64,000 bases of DNA from Diphasiastrum complanatum (lineage: Eukaryota > Streptophyta > Lycopodiopsida > Lycopodiales > Lycopodiaceae), in contig CM055106.1 in the NCBI GenBank assembly GCA_029204225.1, forward strand, positions 40,378,368 through 40,442,367, read 5' to 3'. Below are positions 35,746 through 47,720 of the stretch, piece after piece. The translations under genes were made by a program, and so were the position numbers. Each line of letters opens with the position of its first letter. Within the stretch, counting starts at the first letter, position 1. The notes under the pieces were generated by a model. It saw only the letters and a list, made by a program, of their open reading frames with translations. It ran no database searches and was not told the DNA's origin.

Positions 35746-37057
35746 ATGTTGCCTGCCTGCCTACGGTTCCTAACCTGTGCTAGCGTGCCCTGCTCACACG
35801 GTTCCTTGTTTCCCTACGGCCCCTTTCATTGTCTACTTGCGTGGGTCATGCCTCGTCCTTACTTTTGCCTGGCCACGCTCCTTCACCAACGACCTATCCT
35901 ACTTTTTGCTTGCTCGCTGCTCTATCTATTGCCCTCCTTCTCCATTTGTGCCCCAGCCCTACCTGTGGTTTTGCTCATCCCTTACCTATCCGTTCAGATG
36001 TCCACTCTCTGATCTGCCCATGTGAAAGGGAAAGAAAAACTTATCTACACTCCCTGTCCACGGCCCTACCTCTAACGACCCATTTTGGTTGCTCTTCTTG
36101 TGTAGGTTGTGCCCTCACCAAAGCCCACCAATTCATTTTGCTTGTTCGTTGTCCTGCCTGTTCCTTTTATCCAACTGGTCTGTTGTCTACCTTTGGATTG
36201 GCTTACAAATTTACCCACTCCTTTACCTGTGGCCTACTGTCGCTCTTGCCTATGCTATGCACACCCATGGCATCGTTATTAATTAGACTTTGAATCCGTT
36301 AATTGGCTTTGATCTCAACACATCATTGATCCAACAACTTGTTGGAACCGCTAAGTTGATTGTGAAGCAAACACTTGTTTAGTATTTGTTTGACGAGTAA
36401 AAAACCGCCTGGCACTTGCAAAACCAATCCAACCGCATTGAGGGAAACACTAAACCTATATGTCATTTGCTAATTGTCTCACCGATTAATGCTTGAAGAC
36501 TTTGTCTATGATTACATAGTAAAACAAAGTGATGTTCGTAGTTCAAGAAATAACGTTGCTTGGATTGTAGCCTATGAAGATTTGGTCCTACGGTCCTTAT
36601 TGAGGTTGCAGCTCTTAGCTTTGGGGATTTCTATGATTCCAAAACTTGTGAAACTCTATATTATCTTTATGGTCCAATCACAGATCATATCACCATCAGT
36701 AACAAATATTCTCAAAGCCTATGCAAACGGTTCAGATGAAGATTAGGCGCTCACTTGTTAAGTGATTTTCAGCTTATACACGACTCATGCTTGTACGTCC
36801 TGTCGGTATCTCAAAAGCCAGAGCTTACACGCATGATCTCTGGACCATTTCAAAGTTCCTTAGGCTATCTGAAAATTGTCGGTAGACCGTTAGAAATTTG
36901 CCTTGCTGATTGCCATTGAAAGAGCCTGTGATCATGAACGGCCTTATTTTCGACTCCATACCCAATGGAGCTTGAGCTGTAATTGTGGTAAAGACCGACT
37001 TCCGTTAGCATTTCCTTAGATTGGCAGTCTATTTGGGGGTCGTTTTATAATCCTTCA
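35746..37057 (+). repeat. 5' LTR of G1 (unit U copy 3), left-truncated
   Basis: It aligns with 44370-45641. A roughly 90-bp block near 36541-36630 is absent from the other LTR, and about 25 bp near 45301-45330 is absent here. The many open frames are compositional. Confidence 0.82.
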
Positions 37058-37058
37058 G

Positions 37059-37077
37059 TGGTGCGTCTGTCGGGAGG
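37059..37077 (+). promoter_or_regulatory. Probable PBS of G1, not initiator-Met
   Basis: TGGTGCGTCTGTCGGGAGG follows the LTR end by one base and starts with the TGG expected of a PBS. Its pattern recalls the Asp-type PBS of some plant Gypsy elements (TGGCGCCGTTGCCGGGGA), but the match is partial. Confidence 0.5.
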
Positions 37078-37569
37078 AGCATGAGCTCCTTTTGAATTCT
37101 TGTTTATCGCTTGAAAGTGTTTTCAAAAAGTTTTGTTGAATTGACCATTAACTTGCACATCCAAAAGTTTGTTTGATCCAAATTGTCCGTGAAGGTTTGA
37201 ATGCATTGTGACAATTAGAGCCTCTTTTGTATCAATTTTATGATGAGTCTCGAGGTCTTTTTGGATAAGGCTTGAGACCAAAAATTGCGAGTTTGTTTGG
37301 AGTAGTGGTTTGTGTAAGTAGGGTCATTAGGTGTCGTACTGAGAACTAGACCAATACTGGATGTGTTGGAGGTTCCTTTAAAAAAAAAAATTGATTGATT
37401 GAAAAAATATTTATATCATGATCCCCACGTGCCTAGTGTGACGAGGATTTTTATTCTATGATGAGAATGATTCTCAAGACATAGAAAATCTATATAGAAA
37501 TTTATTTCTTGTAGAATCAATCATACATGAAATTTCTGGTGACTGTAAAAACTTAATGATTCAATTGAT

Positions 37570-39118
37570 GAATCAGAGTTATTAGTGGAATCCACGAAAA
37601 ATCTGCGATTTCTTCATGAAGAAGAATGGGATTTAGTGGTGTGCGACTTTCTTGAAAATTTGAGTGAAGAATCTTTTGAAATATCACCCTTTCACACCGA
37701 TCCCAAAATAGATGATTCAAATCAATGTGATCCGATCTGTGTAGAGCACAGGAGAGACTTCATTTATGAAGTTAAAGAGAATGCGACATTACAAATCAAT
37801 TATTTTGTGACTATTGACTATAGTTCGATTGTGATTCAAAATCCAATTCTTGAAGTTGATGAAATCCTAGCAAGATTTGGTATTGTATAAAATGGCAATC
37901 TAGAACGATCCATTACCAAGGATGTGAGTGTCAACACACTCATTGATATGGTGGACAGTTCTACCCAAAGTCCTGAAATAGACGATCAAAAGCTTGTCGA
38001 AGATGTGTCAGAATTGGGCCATTGATCCCCTAAGGAACATCTTGATCACGTTGAAAGTGTTCCCAACTTTGATGAGTTGGATTGCGATGCTGGAAAATCA
38101 GGAGGTAAACCTAATTGTAATACTGTGCAACTTTCATTAATTGTTGGCGACTCCCTCTGTGTTAGACCAAAGCCTGTTTATCTTTTGAACATTGATCATT
38201 ATGATGGAGAGAGAGAGAGGTGATAAAGCTGATATTTTCATACGAAAATTCATGGACTTCTCTTTCCTAGATGGTTTCTCACAACCCGAGGATTGGAAAT
38301 TGTTATTTCCATTATATCTGACCAATGAAGCTTGAGATTGGTATGACAATATTGAAATTTGTGAAAACCATTTTCTTTCTTCGTGGAATACCTTCGTAAA
38401 AGCATTCTTGGATGAGTTTTCACCCAGGATGAATATAATTGTTGCTTGTTACCAGTTGGTAACCATGAGGCAGTATGACAATGAGTCTATGAGTAGATAT
38501 GCTCATAGACATGGTTGGTTTGTGCAGAAGCACATAACCTCGTATAAAATGCCGATTGAACTGATAATGAATGCTTTCATAAGTGGATTACTGCCTGATG
38601 TACAAATTCATATAAGACAAAAATGTTCGGCCGATTTGAATGATGCAATCTTAATGGAAGAGCACTATGAGAAAGTCGTAATTGACACCGGTTTATCTAC
38701 ACATTATGTGTGTCGCATATTACCCCTATTATCTGATGTGTCAAACCCAGACAAGAGGGTGGATATGTTAGTTGATGACTCTCAGTGTAGTAGGATTCAA
38801 GCCCATGGTGTGACACTTAAAGATCCTGTTATGATAGCATTGAATACTAACACCCAAGTTAGAGACACTTGGTAGTGGAAGCCAAGAGTGAAACATAAGT
38901 TTTGACCTCGGACTCCATCCCGCCTCTAAGGGTTGGAAACAATGAATCAATCCTACACGCTACCAGTAGTATAATTTACTACTATAACCAGCCAGTAATT
39001 CCACAACATGAGGTAACCAACACTCGTATTGGTTTTGCAAACTTAGCACCTGGCGCTTCTGAACTCCATATGCTATGTGAAAATTTGAAACCCTATGATG
39101 ATTTGTCCTATGATCTGT
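37570..39118 (+). pseudogene. G1 gag-like gene
   Basis: 37585-38220 is an acidic region in one frame (HEEEWDLVVCDFLENL, PEIDDQKLVEDVSELG) with two stops. A shift then leads into a Ty3-type gag core at 38221-38690: FMDFSFLDGFSQPEDW, a TGA, DWYDNIEICENHFLSSW, FVKAFLDEFSPRMN, YDNESMSRYAHRHGW, FISGLLPDVQIHIRQ. The frame stops near 38873, and a weaker frame runs 38902-39118. No zinc knuckle, protease or RT follows. Confidence 0.75.
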
Positions 39119-39467
39119 GACCGGACTCCATAACCCAATGGATAAGGCACTGGAACTTTAAATGATGATTGAAAATGAACTAAGCTGTTAATGATCTGAT
39201 TGTGTTATAGTATTATCAAGCCTTGTATGCAAGACCTGAGATGCTGTTCTTCAAGAAGATCTGATGCTGATTGGAACCCTTTTGGGTGGGCCTAGGATGC
39301 TATTGGCCGGTCCAGGGGGTAATCTGTTGCTGCTTATCTTAAAGACATGTTGCTGGATGGCTTTTAGGTCAGCCTAGGATGCTATTGGCTGGTCCATTGG
39401 TCTTTGTGTAACCAGAGATGCTGAGTTCAAAGAATGGGGACCATTCTCTACCCGTGAATGTCGCCAC

Positions 39468-39956
39468 TGTTTGCGAGAAAAAAGACCTCTTTTTCAAGCT
39501 ATTTTCGACGAAAAATCATCGCCACGCGCTATTACGCTGACACAAAACTGTTCAAAAATGATGCGTAAATGGCCCATAATGGCTGGTTGCATTGCTATTA
39601 AAATACTGCTCATTTGCTAATTTACGTTATATGAAAATTCCATTTATGCGGCCTATGCTCTTAGTTTCCGGGTTTGTCGGGACTAAAAGGTGCTAAGTAT
39701 TTTCGTAATACAGTTTTAGTAATTAAAAACTTGGCTGTGAGCCCATAAAAACTGAAACCGTAAATAGGGCCCAACTTGACTTTGAAACTGCAAGTTGAGG
39801 CCAAGTTAGGTGTTAAAAACGAATTTGGGTAAGTGCCCTATTTTTAGAGACAGTTTTTGAAAAGTCATAAGGAGGTGCCCCATTTCTTGAAGGGGTGCAA
39901 CTCCAGCCCATTAAGCCCCTACATATAGAGAGGGGTGGGCGACAGCATTGCCATTC
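39468..39956 (+). repeat. 3' LTR of G1, first part
   Basis: It matches the reverse of 29055-29480. The start TGTTTGCGAG follows GTCGCCAC; a purine tract AAAGAATGGGGA lies 26 bases upstream. Confidence 0.75.
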
Positions 39957-40357
39957 ATCATGCAAAACTGACACTTGGACAAAACCTTTTATTTTGAGCA
40001 CTTTTGGTCCATTTTCCTTCTATATGGAAATCTACTTGGAAATCTTCTAGAAGTCAAAACTTGCCTACTTCAGCTTATTTCACACGTGTGAGTTGTCCTC
40101 TACACATGGGATATGACACCTAACCAAAGGATGTGGCTCATGCAATCAATAGATTGATGCCATGTGTCATATGTCTAGAAAACTAGTTTTTGGCCATTTT
40201 AGCCACTAGAACTTGAATTAAATCATATGTACAACATATATGATTATGGTACATGACAGGTACACTAGTTTCACACGTGGGAACAGGCTCCACACATGTG
40301 TGTTTATCTATATACAAGATTTTTGGCCTCTACCAAGTTATTTTTGCATTTTTCACA
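39957..40357 (-). repeat. 3' LTR of X, truncated
   Basis: It aligns with 16365-16757 and 43040-43321. CACACGTGTG is at 40081. Its left end meets unit U without a target duplication, so the edge was probably deleted along with about 0.4 kb of U. Confidence 0.82.
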
Positions 40358-40479
40358 CTCCTCAAAAATCTAGCTTGGTAAATCTAGCTTGATGGAAAAC
40401 ATGATGATCTTGAACTTGACTCCATGGGATGAATTGGTCTTTGCTGGTTCAAAAGGTGTGAAGATCAGCCAATGAGCTT

Positions 40480-41672
40480 GATGTTGATCTGAAATCACCA
40501 TATCCATGATAGTGCTTCTTTGATGTTGACATCTTTGATGAGCTTGAGAACTTTGCACCATCCTAGCACCTCCAAAATTGATTCCTTCCAATTTTCATGT
40601 AGATGCTTGACCTTGAGGCTTGCTCCTTCTTCATGTGCATGCTCCTTCATGAGAAAATAAAGATTTCTTCTTGATTTATTAGGATCACAAAGATCTAACA
40701 TCATGTTACCACAATCTAGAGAATTAGACTCATCCAAATTGGCAAGACTATGCATGCTATAATAACAAAGTGTTTGCATCATATCTTCATGCTTGTTTAC
40801 CATGCTGATCTCAGATCCAATGAGGCTAAATACTTCATTATGGAGATAAGTGTCTTTAGAAGATGATTCACTTACTCTCATAAAGATTTTACAATTTGCC
40901 TCAATACAAATTTTCAAACTATGAGTGAACAAATCACTTTTGCTCTTACATGACTTAAGAGCATACATTTGATGAAATAACCATTTGCTTTCTAATTGAT
41001 TTAAAATCTTTTCAACCTTTTAAGAACATCATCTATGTTCTCAAGAGAGACTTCATACTCAACTAGTATGGCTTTACTCCAATTTTGAGATGCAATAATC
41101 TCACTGAAGCAAATTGATTTATCAAATGACATAAGAGAAGTGAGTATGTGATGTATACCACATGAGATATGCTCCTCTTTCCCTTGAAATGTGAGCCACA
41201 TGGACTCAACCATATTTCTTGAGTTTCTTTTTGGAATCACAATTTGAGAAGGTCTCTCCTCCTCAATCCTTGGCACACTTGAACCTTGAGAAGGATTCTC
41301 TTCCTCAATTATTGGCACATTTAAACCTTGAGATGACTCCTTAAGATCCTCTTCATGGTGCTCCTTTTTTATGGAAATCCAAGACCTCCATGTCTCATAA
41401 TGATCACAACAAGTATGACCATTCAATATGCACTTCCTATGATTATCAAGATTACTTATGCTAGAAACATAAGTCCAAAAATCACCACAACTTGGCATGA
41501 TTTTTTCAATATTGAAATCAAAAGGTATTTCCACCTTAATAAGGCTAACTACTTGCTTATGGATATAAGTGTCCACTTTGGATGCTTCACTTATTCTCAT
41601 AAGAAGTTTACAACTTGCCTTTAAGATTGAAAAGTTACAATTTTCATCTTTATGAATGAACACATCATTCAT
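40480..41672 (-). pseudogene. Element X ORF: duplicated Cys/His module plus Copia-like linker
   Basis: Two open stretches (41001-41672, 223 codons; 40495-40968, 157 codons) contain the same module: SCKLLMRISEASKVDTYIHK against NCKIFMRVSESSSKDTYLHN, then a NLD..N segment, then a C-rich end (CCDHYETWRSW). The first copy is followed by EEENPSQ..EEERPSQ repeats and FDKSICFSEIIASQNWSKA, ILVEYE, which resembles the start of Copia RT (LTSFDDFTCVDET, EEWIQAMDLEYQ). The last ends KEALSWIW. Function is unknown. Conservation of the module in element Z suggests it once mattered to these elements. Confidence 0.6.
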
Positions 41673-41714
41673 GATCTTATTAAAACCAAAAGATCCTACA
41701 TTATGAAGATATTT

Positions 41715-42152
41715 TCATTTCCTTGACTTCATAACTAATGTAAGCTTACAAGGAAAACGTATTTTGCTATCTTTTAAGGCATCACACTCAACTAGTATTG
41801 CCTTAATCCACCTTTGAGATACAAAAATCTCTTCAAAGCAAAATGGTTCTTCATAAGTTGACATGATAGCATAAATGAAACTATTTTCATTTTGTGATTG
41901 CTGCTCCTTATTCTTGATTGATTTCTCTTGGATCATAACAATAAGTTTGAACTTATCTAAAGTTCCAAGAAAAATATTTTCCAAGGACATAGAATAAATC
42001 CAAGTTACTTTCATGAAAGTGACATCTATCTTTGCATCTTGAACCAAACAATGCACTTCCAAATGAAAAATTTCAAAAGATTTGACATGTGTTGTGATGG
42101 ACTCTTGAAGACAAATCTTGCAAGTCCTTGTGAGACTCCAAGCCTCATTCAC
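41715..42152 (-). pseudogene. Element X ORF, upstream part
   Basis: 145 codons start in a Cys-bearing segment (RTCKICLQES) and end with CFEEIFVSQRWIKAILVEC, a second copy of the Copia RT-start-like motif. No domain is recognised in between. Confidence 0.45.
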
Positions 42153-42449
42153 CTTTCCACAAAGGAAACACCTTTCCTTGGACTTGTCCTTCTTGTATTT
42201 TCATTTCGAACTTGAAGCTCCATCCTTCTCCATGACCCCCTTGCTTTGGTTCTTCTTAGATGGATTGGTCTTCTTGTTGAAGCATCTTGAGGAAAAATAT
42301 CTTTCCTTGCCACAAAGGTTGCACTTAGGATCCTTTCTTTCCTTCAATAGGATGCCACTTATTGATGCTATGTGAATAAAAACCTGTGATATGATTCTAG
42401 AGATGTAATTTGTGACTCTCAAGAGACTAGATTTGAACATCTTCAACAA
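42153..42449 (-). pseudogene. Element X gag remnant with zinc-knuckle traces
   Basis: CNLCGKERYFSSRC is a zinc knuckle with the His replaced by Tyr. After a Lys/Ser-rich stretch (TNPSKKNQSKGVMEKDGASS) a second half-knuckle RCFLCGKV follows. This matches the gag tail of Copia C in layout. 42450-42889 is untranslated leader. Confidence 0.6.
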
Positions 42450-42889
42450 TCTAGAAGGATCTACAAAAGATCTAGCTCACAAACCTAAGAATCAATCTTT
42501 ACAGTAATGACTAGTCACTTGGAAACTTTGCTTTGATCATTAAGGCAAAAGCACACAATCTTTGAATCAAATCACTAAAGAACTCAGATACACTCTCCTA
42601 TTGGACTCATCAAATACCAATGACTCTTTCTTTTGAAAGTTGAAATGGATACGAAAAGATTTGACACCTAGATTTTCCTTTTCACTTGACTAGTTCTCTC
42701 AACACTTGAGATTCTTGAACAAAAGATGGGTTTTGTTCCTACAGCCCACAACAAGATCTGGACCAAAAATTTTGAGGATAGCTATCAAATCCAACTCGCT
42801 ACACAAAATTTGACTAGTTTCCAAAAAATGGCTAATTTTGGCTTTGATTTGGATTAACCCTATCAATTTCAACAAAACCTCTTGTACTA

Positions 42890-42902
42890 GGCTCTGATAC
42901 CA
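42890..42902 (-). promoter_or_regulatory. PBS of X
   Basis: TGGTATCAGAGCC on the minus strand abuts the 5' LTR. Confidence 0.88.
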
Positions 42903-43321
42903 TGTGCAAAAAGTACAAAAAGGACCAAGAGTGGATCATAATCTGATCCTCAAGAGGGATTGGTTGTCAGATTACTTGATCTATCAATCTACTTGAGATT
43001 AGGATCAATCTAGATCAATTCTAGATACCTCTTTAGCTTATTCCACATGTGTGAGCTGTCCTCTACACATGGGATATGACACCTAACCAAAGGATGTGGC
43101 TCATGCAATCAATAGATTGATGCCATGTGTCATATGTCTAGAAAATTAGTTTTTGGCCATTTTAGCCACTAGAACTTGAATCAAATCATATGTACAACAT
43201 ATATGATTATGGTACATGACAAGTACACTAGTTTCACACGTGGGAACAGGCTCCACACGTGTGTGTTTATCTATATACAAGATTTTTGGCCTCTACCAAG
43301 CTTATTTTTGCATTTTTCACA
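42903..43321 (-). repeat. 5' LTR of X, internally deleted
   Basis: It keeps about 120 bp of one end and 300 bp of the other compared with the 830-bp relative at 15928-16757. CACACGTGTG is at 43254. Confidence 0.8.
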
Positions 43322-45641
43322 TTGACATTGTGAGGATTGTACTTGCATATTTTTGTTGTCTCTAGCATTGTTATTGCAGGTTTTGAAGTATGGAACTGTG
43401 TTGTTCCTCTTACTGAGATATGAAAGTGAAGATTGATGACATTTTGCTGTAAAGATTGCTCATTTCCTTGCATTTGTGTTTATGAGAGACTATGGCTGAG
43501 TTTATAGGATTAGAGAATTAGTTGTCATTGTGCTCTGCTCAAGGATTGTTGTCTTGAGAGAATCTTGTTTCATGTTAGAACAGTGTTTTTATGCTTCAGA
43601 ATCTTGAAGACTTCCTTGAGAGAGGTTTGTTCTTGATTTATAAGAGATGTTGAATGGAGACCTTGTTGAACTATGGTGATGAGAGATGATGAAAGAAGTG
43701 GGTGACTTGCTGTAGCATTCTGTTTGTTTGATGCCATCATTACTCCATCTGCAACCCTGCCCTACTCATTACCAAAAACCTGTTATCAAGTCCTATTGGC
43801 TGATCTGCAGCCCATTACTTGTTGTCTGCGGGTTTGTTATGTGAGCCTACCTGAACACACTACTGCTACACATCTTGTAAGGCATAATCATTTGCAAGGG
43901 ATTATTGGAAACCAATCAAGAAAGAAGATCCTACGCTGGATAGGTGGGCAATGGGCATTTTAAAGAATAGCTGAAATCCGTTGGTGCTGTCTCACAATCG
44001 CATAACCTTGCCTATCTGCGACCATCACTCCCCTAATCTGATCGCTGCCTGATCTGATCCCTGCCTTGCAGTCAGCGGCCCTTTCCATTCCATTCCCTGT
44101 CTGTGGCCCTTGCTCTCTGTCCACGGATTTGAAGGTTGTCCTGTTGATTTGTGCCTACCCACCTTCATTTTTCATCTGCGTTTTACCTGCCTGTGGCTGT
44201 CCCGTTCCCTCCTGTCTTGCGACCTCTTCGCTGATCTTCCCTGCTGCTAACGGCCACCTGCTCCGCTCCCATTGGCTGCTCCCCTTATCCTTATCCCTGC
44301 TTGCGGCCTGTGTAGAGCTGCGTCTGCTCCGCTCCTTGTCTCCCTGCTGCCGCGACCCTGCCTGCCTGCCTGCCATTCCTAACCTGTGCTAGTGTGCCCT
44401 GCTCACACGGTTCCTTGTTTACCTGCGGCCCCTTTCATCGTCTACCTGCGTGGGTCGTGCCCCGTCCTTACTTTTGCCTGGCCACGCTCCTTCACCAACG
44501 ACCTATCCTACTTTTTGCTTGCTCGCTGCTCTATCTATTGCCCTCCTCCTCCATTTGTGCCCCAGCCCTACCTGTGGGTTTGCTCATCCCTCACCTGTCC
44601 GTTCAGATGTCCACTCTCTGATCTGCCCATGTGAAAGGGAAAGAAAAACTTATCTACACTCCCTGTCCACGGCCCTGCCTCTAACGGCCCCTTCTGGTTG
44701 CTCTTCTTGTGTAGGTTGTGCCCTCACCAAAGCCCACCAATTCGTTTTGCTTGTTCGTTGTCCTGCCTGTGGGTTTGTACTTCCTTTTATCCAATTGATC
44801 TGTTGTTTACCTTTGGATTGGCTTATAACTTTGCTTTGCAAGTTTACCCACTCCTTTACCTATGGCCTACTGTCGCTCTTGCCTATGCTATGCACACCCA
44901 TGGCATCGTTATTAATTAGACTTTGAATCCGTTAATTGGCTTTGATCTCAACACATCATTGATCCAACAACTTGTTGGAACCGCTAAGTTGATTGTGAAG
45001 CAAACACTTGTTTAGTATTTGTTTGACGAGTAAAAAAACACCTGGCACTTGCAAAACCAGTCCAACCGCATTAAGGAAAACACTAAACCTATATGTCATT
45101 TGCTAATTGTCTCACCGATTAATGCTTTAAGACTTTGTCTATGATTACATAGTATAACAAAGTCATGTTCGTAGTTTTTGGGGATTTCTATGATTTCAAA
45201 ACTTGTGAAACTCTATATTATCTTTATGGTCCAATCACAGACCATATCACCATCAGTAACAAATATTCTCAAAGCCTATGCAAACGGTTCAGATGAAGAT
45301 TACGCGTTTATTCAAGATCTAACCCTGTTTTACCTCACTCGTTAAGTGATTTCCAACTTATACACGAGTCATGCTTGTACGTCCTGTCGGTATCTCAAAA
45401 GCCAAAGCTTACACGCATGATCTCTTGACCATTTCAAAGTTCCTTAGGCTATCTGAAAATTGTCGGTAGACCATTAGGAATTTGCCTTGTCGATTGCCAT
45501 TGAAAGAGCCTATGATCATGAACGGCCTTATTTTCAACTCCATACCCAATGGAGCTTGAGCTGTAATTGTGGTATAGACCGACTTCTGTTAGCATTTCCT
45601 TAGATTGGCAGTCTATTTGGGGGTCGTTTTATAATCCTTCA
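43322..45641 (+). repeat. 3' LTR of G1, second part
   Basis: 43322-44324 matches the reverse of unit U copy 1 (28643-28056, then 20855-20445). 44370-45641 matches the 5' LTR. Around 43905-43925 it shows the site occupied by Copia B1 in copy 1. Long frames at 44066-44926 are Cys/Leu/Pro-rich and not taken as genes. Confidence 0.82.
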
Positions 45642-46202
45642 TATCCACGTCAGATATATTTAAATTGAGATGGGCAAAGGTTCTTTTCCAGAAAAAGTTC
45701 TTTTTTTGAGTTAGGCGAATGATCATCAATATGCCATTTTGGGAACCTTCGTCGAGCACCTTACTCTCCTTAGAAACCTTTGCTGACATGCTAGATGGTC
45801 TTAAAATGTCAAAATCAGGTTGGCCATAGGTTCACATCTTGAAAATTTCCATTTATGATAGTACTTGGGCGAAGGACCCTCTTGTGCGAAGGTTCATCCT
45901 TCACCAACCCTGGAAAACGTTCGTCGGATGGCTTTAGAGCCTCAAAAACCTTCACCAAGATTTTTATAGCCTACTTTCACAGTACTGTACAAGCCTGCAA
46001 ATTTGTGTTCAAATCTGATCAGCCAAACTAGTATTTAGTGTAATGGACCCTCCAAATTCACTTATAAGTTGGCTGAATTCGATTCATTCCTCACTTGTGC
46101 TAGCGAAGCTCTTGCCAAATTTTCCAACGACCAAAGCCTTCAGAACTTTCTGACTATTTTTTGATATACACTCGCACGTATTACTTTCCATTTCTGTTTA
46201 TC
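45642..46202. other. Gene-free stretch
   Basis: It includes GAAGGTTC-like words at 45880-45960 and a possible TATA (TTTTTATAGCC) near 45970, upstream of the coding remnant at 46203. Nothing else is recognisable. Confidence 0.3.
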
Positions 46203-47720
46203 ATGTCTTCCACAGATACATCTAAGTCGTCTCGTTATACTATCCATCGTGATGTCCCATCTGCAACGGATATCATAATCCTTCCTAGCACAAGCATGGT
46301 CACTCAGTGGATGACCCTTGCGGAGCCTCTGCTGACTGCAATGGGTATTCATGAGAGAGCCTTCTTAGGGAGAATAAATGTATATTTTATCACTCTTGCC
46401 TTCAGTAATTGGAAGGAGGAGAAATCCAAGTTTTATATTACTTTTTAGGGAGCCACACACAAGGTGCGCGTGACTGAGGTCGCCCTTGCTACCATAGGGA
46501 TAGCATCTAGTACCCAAGCCTCACCAAACCATAAGCAGCCAAACATGCTATTAAGTCTTATATTGACGTTACAAATGATTTGCATAGGATCAATGATGGC
46601 TACCTCCTAGAAGCCATTATTGAGCCTGCCATACACGTCGCTGCTCAGTTCCTTGACAATTTTTTGATGGTTGGCAACCTCAGGAAAGATCACATTACTT
46701 CTCAGATATTGCATAGGATAGTTGAGTCATATGTCAAGATAGCCAAGGCCCCTCTGGAACCATATAACTAGTTCAAGACCGTTTTTTGGAGATCTCAAAC
46801 GAGCCATTAAGATCAATCATCAAGCAGCAGTTTGCTGTTGGCCCCTTGTTATCTCTCCTAGCAGCCTCTCACCTTGAAAATAAAATCCATGGATTTCGCC
46901 TGGATTCTATGCTTTCTATTTATGAAGAAGCACTGACCAAATCATCTCAACAGGCCTCCAACTCACATAGTCGACGTCATCCACGCAGCAAGATCATCAT
47001 TCTTGACTCGCCTTCCGTGTCACGACGTCATACTAGACATACATCATCAGCTGCGCTTCCACCCCATGCTGCTATTCGCATTGACCTACCTATTCCCCCT
47101 GCCTTTAATGCTTCCCTTGCCTTTGCTTCCTCTCACGGACAGTCTGTGACCATTGGGGCTACCATTTCCATCACAGTTGCCCAGGCCGCCTCACCTCCAC
47201 ACACAAAAGCTGTTTTCCCAAACACTCAGTATTTCATGGATATGTTCGATGATTCCGACCCCCTTGGGGCCTCCGAAGTTTTTGAAATGCCCCAGAGCCT
47301 TGCACCTTTTAAACTCCAATACTCTAGAAGAGGTTTGAACAATTCCATAATACTACTACTGGTGTTGAAGATTCATTTCAGATACCCTAGCAACCTCAAG
47401 CTGAAGCCGCACCAGCCACACTTCGGGTCAAGCAAGCTGTTAAATCACCAAAGCAGTTCGACGCCACAGTGCCTGAGGGCTATGAAGAGGAAGACCTCTT
47501 TGAAGAAGAAGAATTACAGGCACCTGTTCCATGCCAACCAAGGAAAGTACCACCAGGTCCTTCTATTGCTACCACCTCTACAACAGTCAACTCTGGTGAT
47601 GCTCTCGGTTTGGTTTCAAGCCTTGCGCAAGTGCCAGTTGGATAAGAAAAAAAAATGGAGCAACAAATCTCAAATATGGGATCGAAAAATACTCTCATCA
47701 GCCAGAAAGTTATTCGGCTG
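46203..47720 (+). pseudogene. Unrecognised retroelement-like ORF
   Basis: The ATG at 46203 reads MSSTDTSKSSRYTIHRDV, VTQWMTLAEPLLTAMGIHER and LAFSNWKEEKSKFYITF, then TAG at 46447. The frame resumes with VRVTEVALATIGI, shifts near 46550 to DLHRINDGYLLEAIIEP and LHRIVESYVKIAK, stops at 46769, and shifts again to IIKQQFAVGPLLSLLAASH and a Ser/Pro/His-rich tail. The layout, a globular N-part with a low-complexity tail, recalls the ORF1-type gag of Athila-like Gypsy elements; I cannot confirm it. 47655-47969 adds a Lys-rich frame of unknown meaning. Confidence 0.5.

Larger units (their letters stand above)
39957..43321 (-). mobile_element. Element X nested in the G1 3' LTR
   Basis: A truncated 3' LTR (39957-40357), an internal region and a shortened 5' LTR (42903-43321) with PBS give a 3.4-kb minus-strand LTR element. 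Its LTRs belong to the Copia C family. Purine tract GATTTTTGAGGAG (40358-40370) precedes the 3' LTR. It carries zinc-knuckle traces and the unknown Cys/His ORF but no integrase or RT catalytic region. Confidence 0.82.
35746..45641 (+). mobile_element. G1: Gypsy-type element with giant LTRs and gag only
   Basis: The right end of unit U occurs at 35746-37057 (5' LTR, truncated on the left) and again at 44370-45641 (3' LTR), both ending ATAATCCTTCA. Between them lie a PBS-like site and a 2.4-kb internal region with a gag-like pseudogene and no pol. The 3' LTR starts TGTTTGCGAG at 39468 and is about 2.8 kb without the nested element X. About 0.4 kb present in unit U copy 1 is missing from it. This is the design of a non-autonomous large derivative (LARD-like). 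Confidence 0.75.

Noticed and set aside
44066-44926. Long Cys/Leu/Pro-rich frames on plus
   Set aside because: They lie in LTR unit U. The copies at 20.5 and 35.8 kb keep DNA similarity but not one reading frame, so no protein is conserved.
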